Assembly (NCBI GenBank): GCA_023101725.1
Contig: JALJCO010013717.1
Coordinates: 91,001-155,000, forward strand
DNA: 64,000 nucleotides
Direction of reading: 5' to 3'
Source: Atherinomorus stipes
Lineage: Eukaryota; Chordata; Actinopteri; Atheriniformes; Atherinidae
The notes below the pieces were generated by a model. That model saw nothing but the letters and a program-made list of their open reading frames with translations. It was not told the DNA's origin and did no database searches. Numbering within the stretch: position 1 is the stretch's first letter; the number at the start of each line of letters is the position of its first letter. The translations under genes were made by a program, and so were the position numbers. Of this stretch, positions 1 to 39,700 are shown piece after piece.

Positions 1-2120
1 GATGACGTAGACTCAGAAACCAGCGCGTTCTGATGACGTAGACTCAGAAACCAGCGCGTTCTGATGACGTAGACTCAGAAACCAGCGTGTCCTGATGACG
101 TAGACTCAGAAACCAGCGCGTTCTGATGACGTACACTCAGAAACCAGCGCGTTCTGATGACGTAGACTCAGAAACCAGCGTGTTCTGATGACGTAGACCC
201 AGAAACCAGCGCGTTCTGATGACGTACTCTCAGAAACCAGCGCGTTCTGATGACGTAGACCCAGAAACCAGCGCGTTCTGATGACGTAGACTCAGGAACC
301 AGCGCGTTCTGATGACGTAGACTCAGAAACCAGCGCGTTCTGATGACGTAAACCCAGAAACCAGCGCGTTCTGATGACGTAGACCCAGAAACCAGCGCGT
401 TCTGATGACGTAGACTCAGAAACCAGCGCGTTCTGATGACGTAGACCCAGAAACCAGCGTGTTCTGATGACGTAGACTCAGAAACCAGCGTGTTGTGATG
501 ACGTAGACTCAGAAACCAGCGCGTTCTGATGACGTAGACCCAGAAACCAGCGTGTTCTGATGACGTAGACTCAGAAACCAGCGTGTTGTGATGACGTAGA
601 CTCAGAAACCAGCGCGTTCTGATGACGTAGACCCAGAAACCAGCGCGTTCTGATGACGTAGACCCAGAAACCAGCGCGTTCTGATGACGTAGACTCAGAA
701 ACCAGCGCGTTCTGATGACGTAGACCCAGAAACCAGCGCGTTCTGATGACGTAGACTCAGAAACCAGCGCGTTCTGATGACGTAGACCCAGAAACCAGCG
801 CGTTCTGATGACGTAGACTCAGAAACCAGCGCGTTCTGATGACGTAGACTCAGAAACCAGCGCGTTCTGATGACGTAGACTCAGAAACCAGCGCGTTCTG
901 ATGACGTAGACTCAGAAACCAGCGCCCTCTGATGATGTAGACTCAGAAACCAGCGCGTTCTGATGACGTAGACTCAGAAACCAGCGTGTTCTGATGACGT
1001 AGACTCAGAAACCAGCGCGTTCTGATGACGTAGACTCAGAAACCAGCGCGTTCTGATGACGTAGACCCAGAAACCAGCGTGTTCTGATGACGTAGACTCA
1101 GAAACCAGCGTGTTCTGATGACGTAGACCCAGAAACCAGCGCGTTCTGATGACGTAGACCCAGAAACCAGCGCGTTCTGATGACGTAGACTCAGAAACCA
1201 GCGTGTTCTGATGACGTAGACTCAGAAACCAGCGCGTTCTGATGACGTAGACTCAGAAACCAGCGCGCTCTGATGATGTAAACTCAGAAACCAGCGCGTT
1301 CTGATGACGTAGACTCAGAAACCAGCGCGTTCTGATGACGTAGACCCAGAAACCAGCGCGTTCTGATGACGTAGACTCAGAAACCAGCGCGTTCTGATGA
1401 CGTAGACTCAGAAACCAGCGCGTTCTGATGACGTAGACCCAGAAACCAGCGCGTTCTGATGACGTAGACCCAGAAACCAGCGCGTTCTGATGACGTAGAC
1501 CCAGAAACCAGCGCGTTCTGATGACGTAGACTCAGAAACCAGCGCGTTCTGATGACGTAGACTCAGAAACCAGCGCGTTCTGATGACGTAGACCCAGAAA
1601 CCAGCGCGTTCTGATGACGTAGACTCAGAAACCAGCGCGTTCTGATGACGTAGACTCAGAAACCAGCGCGTTCTGATGACGTAGACTCAGAAACCAGCGC
1701 GTTCTGATGACGTAGACCCAGAAACCAGCGTGTTCTGATGATGTAGACCCAGAAACCAGCGCGTTCTGATGACGTAGACTCAGAAACCAGCGCGTTCTGA
1801 TGACGTAGACCCAGAAACCAGCGTGTTCTGATGACGTAGACCCAGAAACCAGCGTGTTCTGATGACGTAGACTCAGAAACCAGCGTGTTCTGATGACGTA
1901 GACCCAGAAACCAGCGCGTTCTGATGACGTAGACTCAGAAACCAGCGCGTTCTGATGACGTAGACCCAGAAACCAGCGTGTTCTGATGATGTAGACCCAG
2001 AAACCAGCGCGTTCTGATGACGTAGACTCAGAAACCAGCGCGTTCTGATGACGTAGACCCAGAAACCAGCGTGTTCTGATGACGTAGACCCAGAAACCAG
2101 CGTGTTCTGATGACGTAGAC
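1..2120. repeat. 31-bp minisatellite, about 68 copies
   Basis: Head-to-tail units of 31 bp with core TGATGACGTAGACTCAG followed by AAACCAGCGCGTT. Variation is concentrated at ACTC/ACCC and GCGCG/GCGTG; almost no indels. Each unit has two or three CpGs and a CRE-like TGACGTA. The array runs off the left edge. It presumably lies in ngly1 intron 1. Confidence 0.97.
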
Positions 2121-2121
2121 T

Positions 2122-3055
2122 TTAGGAAAGTGGGGGTGTGTTTGTGAATGTGGGGGTGTGGTAGTGAATGTGGGGGCGTGTTTGAATGTGGGGGCGTGTT
2201 TGTGAATGTGGGAGCATGATTGTGAATATGGGGGCGTGTTTGAGAAAGTGGGGGTGTGTTTGTGAATGTGGGGGTGTGATTGTGAATGTAGGGGTGTGAT
2301 TGTGAATTTGGGGGCGTGTTTGTGAATGTGGGTGTGTATTTGTGAATGTGGGAGCGTGTTTGTAAATGTGGGGGCGTGTTTGTAAATGTGGGGGCGTGTT
2401 TGTAGTGTGTGGGTTTGATTGTGAATGTGGGGGCGTGTTTGAATGTGGGGGCGTGTTTGTGAATGTGGGGGTGTTTGAATGTGGGGGTGTGATTGTGAAT
2501 GTAGGTGTGTGACTGTGAATGTGGGGGCGTGATTGTGAATGTGGGGGTGTGTTTGTGAATGTGGGGGCTTGTTTGTTAATGTGGGGGGTGTGATCGTGAA
2601 TGTAGGTGTGTGACTGTGAATGTGGGGGCGTGATTGTGAATGTGGGGGTGTGTTTGTGAATGTGGGGGCGTGTTTGTGAATGTGGGGGTGTGTTTGTGAA
2701 TGTGGGGGCTTGTTTGTTAATGTGGGGGTGTGATTGTGAATGTGGGGGCTTGTTTGTAAATGTGGGGGCGTGTTTGTAGTGTGTGGGTTTGATTGTGAAT
2801 GTGGGGGCATGTTTGTGAATGTGGGAGCGTGTTTGTGAATGTGGGGGCGTGTTTGTGAATGTGGGGGCGTGTTTGTGAATGTGGGGGTGTTTGAATGTGG
2901 GGGTGTTTGTGAATGTGGGGGCGTGTTTGTGAATGTGGGGGCGTGTTTGTGAATGTGGGGGTGTGTTTGTGAATGTGGGGGCTTGTTTGTTAATGTGGGG
3001 GCGTGATTGTGAATGTGTGGGTGTGGTAGTGAATGTGGGGCCGCTATTGTGAATT
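2122..3055. repeat. G-rich 20-bp minisatellite
   Basis: Unit GTGGGGGCGTGTTTGTGAAT with 16- and 18-bp shortened variants, about 45-50 copies. It abuts the 31-bp array directly. The + strand has a G5 run in most units. Two - strand open frames (260 and 313 codons, Pro/Thr/His-rich) are products of the repeat and are not called as genes. Confidence 0.95.
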
Positions 3056-3490
3056 TTGGCCACTAGGGGTCACCGTACATTCACAACAATGCTGGCATAT
3101 GAAGTCATTGCTTTACCCATCTTTACCACTAGATGTCAGTTATTCTTATACACTTTTCCTTTATCAAAATGACTGAACGGCATCCAGGTGGTCCAACAGT
3201 GCAGAGGGGGGGGGTCCCTCACTCCCTCTCTCTGCAGCTCGCTCCATCTCGGGTGCTTGGAAGATGGGGCGACCTACGTGAGGGACAGGTTGTGACTCGA
3301 CCAGCCGGCGACCGGTTAAACCTCTTCAAGCTGGGGCTTGTCAGGACAACCGCTGGTTCCACTCCAGGGCCTTGAAATGCTTTTTATGCAGCTTTGTCTC
3401 CCTCCACAGCATATGAAAGTATTTTCTGATTAGAGCGGTTGTTTTGGATGATGATGAAGATGATGATGATGTCATATTCCCACCTAACAG
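3056..3490. other. Unique intron sequence before ngly1 exon 2
   Basis: No gene or exon recognised. It contains an 80-codon open frame at 3133-3375 with no recognisable product and a short GAT run at 3447-3470. The missing ngly1 exon 1 is not here. Confidence 0.6.
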
Positions 3491-32306
<28,816 letters not shown>

Positions 32307-32600
32307 CGGTGGTTTCGGACCAGTTGTTCTCCTCCGCTGTTCCAGTAACGGGATTAAAATGGTTGTAGCCTCCGGTGACAAATCAGTGCAATACTTACAC
32401 ATGAGCCCCCCCAGGGTGTGGGAACCTGCTTGGATGGATGAATGAGCCATGAATAAATGTTACTTTTGTACTTGTGACACATTTTAAACATTTGGTCATT
32501 AACTGATCAGAAACTGAGCGTTTTCAGCATAAAGCGTAGCTCCTGTGATATTTGCCTCCACTGTGTGTATGAGATCAGCTGCCAGTAATAAACACTCGTA
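32307..32600 (+). promoter_or_regulatory. ngly1 3' UTR with candidate polyadenylation signals
   Basis: AATAAA occurs at 32452-32457 (about 145 bp after the stop codon) and again at 32587-32592. The first is followed by a T/G-rich stretch and is the better candidate. Assignment rests on position and hexamer only. Confidence 0.6.
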
Positions 32601-33114
32601 CTCGGTGAGCTGTTACCTGCTGCTGCTCTTCATCCTGTGCTGAGTCATGTAGTCGCCATCATTAATGTCCAAAGAGACTAAACAAATCAAAAAAACATTT
32701 TAGTCCAGTTGCTAACTTTACTTTGGGGGTAAACCGACTCAAATCTGTCATTTCACTTTGTGAAGCCAAACAACAGAAATATCTTTTTTAAAAAACAAGC
32801 GTTATGGGGCTCCTGAACTTTGAGACAATCACTGCAATCAGGTGTTTCTGTAACGTCCAATCAGACGTCTGCACCTGTTGGCAGGTATGTTGGTCCATGT
32901 TCATGAGCAAGGTGATATCTTTTGTCTGGGACACTTATTTGTTTATTCTTATTAATAAAAACCACAGTTGAAAATGCATTGTTTCATTTTCCTAAATTGT
33001 AATTTAATACGTTTATATTATTTTTTATGTCGTTTTATTTTAATCTGAATTGCGATGGTGACATCAGCCTTCTTTAACGGGAGCACAGGTACGTCTAAAC
33101 TTTGCCTCCGTCTG

Positions 33115-33747
33115 CATCGTGTGTGTGTGTGTGTTTTTTATTTTAAGCGACCGGATTTTTGGCGCCATCTTGCGTTGAAACAAGAGAAAGGGTCATTGAA
33201 AGTTGAATTTTCCTATTGGTCGAAATTCCAGTGCTTTTCAAAAGCAGCCACCTGATTGGCTGCTCTATCCGCGAGACGATTCGCCGTCTATGTTGCAGAT
33301 GGCGGAGCCGGACATCGGGCACTGCTGTTAGCTAATATTCGTTTTATTTCTAAATAAGAAAAAGTATTTAATTTCCCGCTTTTCGGGGCTTTTAGGTTAA
33401 ATTAACATTTTACTATGTGACGTGTCCACATGAGATTGTAAAGCTATTTAATAGTTTTGTTTTTGTACAGTATTTATTCTCCAGCGAGCCGCCGGTTAGC
33501 ATCTTTGTTGGCAGCTCGGGCCTGCGGTGCCTCCGCGCGACCATCTTAACAATAGCCGCGCTTCTCCTCTGTCGCTTGTTTTGCTTCACTCCGAGCACCG
33601 TTTTCAGGGCAGGGCGGCGGAGCATGGGCTGTGGGCAGCTTTCCGGACCGTTCAGCGCCTGGTAATGCTGGTGGGCTGGTGAACTTTGCGGGGACTGAGG
33701 ACATTTTGCGAGCTGCATCATAAACAAATTACGGATCACAAAGGAGG
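33115..33747 (+). promoter_or_regulatory. Candidate TOP2B promoter and 5' UTR
   Basis: About 600 bp upstream of the TOP2B ATG, GC-rich near the gene and without a clear TATA box. Two inverted CCAAT boxes (ATTGG at 33215-33219 and 33255-33259, 40 bp apart) resemble the NF-Y sites known in topoisomerase II promoters. YY1-like sites lie at 33163-33172 (CGCCATCTTG) and on the opposite strand at 33298-33307 (AGATGGCGGA). A short GT run lies at 33119-33134. The start of transcription is not determined by the sequence. Confidence 0.5.
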
Positions 33748-33789
33748 ATGTCTAACGGCGCCGCGGGAAGCGGGGGTCTGGCGTGGATG
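33748..33789 (+). CDS. top2b: top2b exon 1 (start codon)
   Basis: Short first coding exon, MSNGAAGSGGLAWM, then donor GTGAGT. The Gly-rich N-terminus ending in a Trp-hydrophobic pair resembles the start of vertebrate TOP2B. The context AGGAGGATGT has A at -6 and G at -3. It is in phase 0. The assignment rests on this similarity and on the phase match with exon 2. Confidence 0.85.
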
Positions 33790-36700
33790 GTGAGTAACCG
33801 CAGCGGGGACACAGACCCACGAACCACCTGGTTTTTACGCGTCCGCGCGCCCTCGCGGCGCTCTGAAGTGTTGTAACAAAGCCGGAGCTCCGGGGCAGCC
33901 TGCAGCGGCATTTAAAGCCCCGGGAAGCCCCCCGGTCGCCCCCCGGAGCCGGCTCCTCCTGCTGGGGCTCCGCAGGCCGAAGCTGGACCCTTATCGGGCT
34001 GATCGGAGCTCATAACCGCACAGTTGCACACACAGGACGTTAAAACTGCGCCACTTTGTAGCGGAAAGCGGGTCATGAAGTTGGGAGCAAAAAAAAAGTC
34101 GCAACTTTATTTACAAAAAGTTTGTTTTAGTTGTTTAAATGACGCTTAACAACAGTCCTGAATCAGTGTTTACTGCAGCGGTGATGAACTGTGGGACCGT
34201 GTGACCGGTTATGCTGGAAAATACTTAAAAACGTGGTTCTATTAAATAATTACACGTTTAAACACCCAAAAGTTCTTTAAGTTTATTAATTTATGTATTA
34301 AACCTTTATACTGGTAAGTCCCACTGAGACACGCGGTGTGTTTACATACATGTCTGGATGGGGGGGGGGGGGGGGGGGGGGCACTGAGCAGGAATCCCCA
34401 ACACTAAACACAGTTTACACAGAAGTGGGCTTTTTCTTTTATTATAACTTTATGTGCAAAGCACTTTAAAACAAGCACACGGTCCAAGTGTTTTACAGAC
34501 CATTAAAAGCCGTTTTACCTTGGGATGGAGGTTAATCATTACTTTATGTTACTTTTACATCGATATCAATATCGATACTTTATGCATCTGAAAAAAAGTA
34601 TAATCTGCATTCATATCTTTATTGCAAGTGATATAAAATCTGAATGAAACTTACCAACTTGAATGCTTTAAATAAATGTTTATTAGATTATTTTAAAACC
34701 AATGAGTAAAGATTTAAAATAATTGTCTATTTTTAATCCTTGAAAATTAGTTTTCCTTAAATTGAAAGAAAATGGTGTCCAAGAACCGGCAGTTATAAAT
34801 ATAAACAATCATAAACCAGTAAGATATGGAAACCTCACCAGTAAGCGCTGGTATGGCGTCAGCCATGCGATATGGATGGTGAGGGGGATACCGAGGCTGG
34901 GTTCGGCCCATTATCGTAAAACTCAGAGAAACGTCGTAGCTACGGCTACGTCATGCGTCTGCGGACACTTTCAGCCTGATTCAGGTTTAATTTCGTGCTC
35001 AATCAGATTTATTTCAAAAGTATCCTTGATTTACTAATGTTTAACTAACCTAACCATTTTTTTACTTATTGATCGGTGCATGATCACATGGAGCCGAAGT
35101 TTCGCCGGCGCTGACATCATTCAGCAGATTTTTATGATGATGGGCTCTGAAGATGAAGAGCATCATGCAGAGCAGGCCTCGCGTGCAGATTCAGGATGCG
35201 TGGTCCGATACCCAGATCCGATATCGGCTCCGATATCAGAGCATTCGCTGGATCAGAGGTGGTAGAGATGCATGGTCCGATACCCGGATCCGATATCAGA
35301 GCATTAGCTGGATCAGAGGTGGTAGAGATGCATGGTCCGATACCCGGATCCGATATCGGCTCACTAGCTGGATCAGAGGTGGTAGAGATACATGGTCCGA
35401 TACCCGGATCTGATATCGGCGCATTCGCTGGATCAGAGGTGGTAGAGATGCATGGTCCGATACCCGGATCCGATATCGGCTCCGATATCGGAGCATTCGC
35501 TGGACCAGAGGTGGTAGAGATGCATGGTCCGATACCCGGATCCGATATCAGAGCATTAGCTGGATCAGAGGTGGTAGAGATGCATGGTCCGATACCCGGA
35601 TCCGATATCGGCTCCGATATCAGAGCATTCGCTGGATCAGAGGTGGTAGAGATGCATGGTCCGATACCCGGATCCGATATCTGCTCCGATATCGGCTCAT
35701 TCGCTGGATCAGAGGTGGTAGAGATGCATGGTCCGATACCCGGATCCGATATCGGCTCACTAGCTGGATCAGATATCGGATGAATGAGGCTGATCCAGCA
35801 TTCTGATCCATTCTTTTGTTTTTAGTGATGGCACAGAGCAATGCTATTACATCACTGTCACCTAAGTCGTATGTTTGCGAGCGGTACAGTTGCATGGTCC
35901 GATACCCGGATCCGATATCGGCTCATTAGCTGGATCAGAGCACAGATGAGATATTTATCCACTTTTACTGCAAATGTACACTTTTTATTTAGTGATGGAT
36001 AATATTAAGTAGGGATGCACCGATTGTGAAAGTCTGGGCCGATACCGATGTCCAGCCGATGCATCGGTGCATCCCTGATATTAAGGACGTGTATCTGGTC
36101 ATTTGTTCCCTTTGTGGAAGCTGATGATCTGTACCGGACTGAACCAGCGTGGGGGCTGTTACGGTCACCATTTTTAGGGATGTACTATGACCTTTTTTAA
36201 AAACCGATATCAATAACCGATAAATTTAATCTCCCAAAGTCTGATACCGATAACTGATAAGCGATAACAGAGGTACTAACCTGATCATGACATCGATACT
36301 GTTAATCAGAATCAGAATACTTTATTAATCCACATGGAAATTCAACAGCTGCCACTGCTCCAATAAGTTAGATATTAAAACCAGTACAACAATAAAATCA
36401 CTAAAAATCAATAAAGTTAAGAATGAAATAAATACAATCAATAAAATACAGCTAGGACCTTAAATTTCCATTTACTTGAGAATCAGTGTGAAATGTTTTT
36501 TAGAGAGAGGAGTTATACAGTCTGATAGCTGCTGGCAGAAAGGAGCTCCTGTAGCGCTCAGAGCATCTGGGTAGAAGCAGTCTGGCACTAAATGTGCTCC
36601 TCCGAGCATCCAGAGTGCTGTGCAGGGGGGGGGAGAGCTCCCCAGGATGGACCTGATCCTCCCCAAGATCCTCCTGTCCGTAACTGTTGTAAGAGAGTCC

Positions 36701-39700
36701 ATCTCCTCCCCCACCACATCACTGGCTTTCCGAATGAGCTTGTTGAGCTAACAAAAACCAAAAGGACTTTTTACTCTTTCAGTGAGGCAATCTGAACTTT
36801 TTCCAGTGAAAAACGCTGATATCGTTTAGAGAAGCTGAAACTGTGATATTTCACATGCAGGCGGACGAAGGTTCGTTACGGATGCAAACATGAAGGCTCC
36901 GGGAACCGAAGCGTCAGGACGACTGACTGAAAACACGCAACCAAGAAGCTAAAAAACAGAGAAACTGATGCTGACGAGCTCGTCAATGTTTGCTGGGTGT
37001 TTACACAATCTGAAAAAGTTTATTTGTAAACAATCATAATGACTGACAGGTCAGACTAATGTAAACAGCAGCGTTTCTAAACGATAAATCCCGTCTCATA
37101 ATGTGAGCGGAGCTCTTACTGACAGAAATCATAAACGTCACGGTGATGATACGGGACTTATCGGAACGATGACGCATTAACGTGGCGTTGGCCCGATAAC
37201 GACGGTGCAGCCAGAACCGCTTCAGTCCCGCTCCACGATCAGGCGTCCCGTCATGCTGGATCGGGCCGGTTTGAGCTCTTCAGATCCAGCAGGATTCGTT
37301 TAAAAGCCGCGGGAATAAAACGGTCAGAAACGAACCATTTCTCAGTTTGTGCTGGTAAATCCGCCACATGAGCGTGTTCCTCCACCGTGGCGAAGCTTTC
37401 CCTCGCTGCCTCGGCTTGTTCGGCACGTTTGCTCGATGAGCAGGCTGCTTTCGTTTCCTCCCTTTGCTCGTTTTGTATCTTTGTTTCGTTTATATTTAGC
37501 TCGTGTAGTGTTGCTCACCTGTATGTGACCCTTGTACAGCTCTTTGGTAAACCTCTTTGGTGGTTTAAATCATTCTGAACAGGAGGCAGCCAACGGCAGA
37601 GGGGACATCGGGAAGATGGAGGGGACCAAGAAGGACAAGTCCGGCTCCAAGTTGTCGGTGGAGCGAGTGTACCAGAAGAAGACCCCGCTGGAGCACATCC
37701 TCCTCCGTCCGGACACCTACATCGGCTCGGTGGAGCCGGTCACGCAGGTGGGTGCTGGTGAGCCGCTCTCGTCCCCATGCAGACATGCCGTCACGGCTGC
37801 TCTCTGATCCACCTTCATCTTCTCCTCATCCTCATGCTGAGCAAGACGGGGTTCGTTTCCCCCCAACTTTCATATAATGGAGTTCACGGGGTCCGAGCCA
37901 AAAAGGTCCATAAAAGTCCACAAAAACGTGTCAATATTCCTCCATACTGCTCGTCCAATGTAATCCAAGTGTCCTGAGTGGGTAGCGTCCAGAATTTACT
38001 GGAAACGACGTCATTTAGTAGATTTTTAGAGACTAAACAGTAAAACGTCGTACTTCCCTGATGCGTCCATGACAGTTCACTACGGAAGCCGCGGCGTTCA
38101 GAGCCGACTGTGCCGATAATGCAAGCGTAGAAGAAGAAATCCTCCGTTTACACTGTGCTCAGAGCGACAGAGCTGCAGAGTTTTAACCGCAGGGACGTTT
38201 GTTTCAATCGGGGCGGGAGCAGCTGCTTTTACAGGCTCATGAGATGGGCGGGGCAATTCATCCAGATTTCATCGTGATTTCAGTTCTCAGGTCAAACGAT
38301 CTTCAGACTCCTGTAATCAAGATGAAATGATTTATTTACCATTTTTCATGACAGTTTGTGAAAGTTCTTCTGAAATCTAAATGAACGTTCAGCAGCTTCT
38401 GAGCCGAGCAGAAATAAAGGAGCTGACGCAGAACCGTCAGGATTACCAACCACGCCTGTGCAGAACCGTCAAGATGACCAACCACGCCCTGACGCAGAAC
38501 CGTCAGGATTACCAACCACGCCTGTGCAGAACCGTCAAGATGACCAACCACGCCCTGACGCAGAACCGCCAGGATTACCAACCACGCCGGCGCAGAACCG
38601 TCAGGATGACCAACAACGCCGGCGCAGAACCGTCAGGATTACCAACCACGCCCTGACGCAGAACCGCCAGGATTACCAACCACGCCTGTGCAGAACCGTC
38701 AGGATTACCAACCACGCCTGCGCAGAACCGTCAGGATGACCAACCACGCCGGCACAGAACCGTCAGGATTACCAACCACGCCTGTGCAGAACCGCCAGGA
38801 TTACCAACCACGCCTGTGCAGAACCGTCAGGATTACCAACCACGCCTGCACAGAACCGTCAGGATTACCAACCACGCCTGTGCAGAACCGCCAGGATTAC
38901 CAACCACGCCTGTGCAGAACCGTCAGGATGACCAACCACGCCTGTGCAGAACCGTCAGGATGACCAACCACGCCGGCGCAGAACCGTCAGGATGACAAAC
39001 CACGCCGGCGCAGAACCGTCAGGATGACCAACCACGCCGACGCAGAACCGTCAGGATGACAAACCACGCCGGTGCAGAACCGTCAGGATGAGCACCGCCC
39101 CTGATGCACAGAACCGTCAGGATGACCAACCACGCCGGCGCAGAACCGTCAGGATGACCAACCACGCCGGCGCAGAACCGTCAGGATGACCAACCACGGC
39201 TGCACAGAACCGTCAGGATTACCAACCACGGCTGCACAGAACCGTCAGGATGACCAACCACGCCGGCGCAGAACCGTCAGGATGACAAACCACGTCTGCA
39301 CAGAACCGTCAGGATTACCAACCACGCCCTGACTCAGAACCGTCAGGATGACCAACCACGCCCTGATGCAGAACCGTCAGGATGAGCAACCACGCCCTGA
39401 CGCAGAACCGTCAGGATGACGAACCACGCCCTGACGCAGAACCGTCAGGATGAGGAACCACGCCCTGATGCAGAACCGTCAGGATGAGCAACCACGCCCT
39501 GATGCAGAACCGTCAGGATTACCAACCACGCCTGTGCAGAACCGTCAGGATTACCAACCACGCCTGCACAGAACCGTCAGGATTAGGAACCGCGCCGACG
39601 CAGAACCGTCAGGATGACCAACCACGCCGACGCAGAACCGTCAGGATTACCAACCACGCCTGCGCAGAACCGTCAGGATGACCAACCACGCCTGCGCAGA

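Noticed and set aside
1..2120. Possible CRISPR array
   Set aside because: The units are directly head-to-tail without unique spacers, and the context is a vertebrate gene.
2028..3063. Two Pro/Thr/His-rich - strand frames of 260 and 313 codons resembling mucin-like repeats
   Set aside because: Both are translations of the same 20-bp G-rich array in different frames; no signal peptide or unique domain.
3133..3375. 80-codon + strand frame as a candidate ngly1 exon 1
   Set aside because: No similarity to the NGLY1 N-terminus and no suitable donor in phase with exon 2.
33417..33739. Open frames on both strands in the top2b promoter region
   Set aside because: No recognisable product; GC-rich promoter and 5' UTR sequence is often open by chance.
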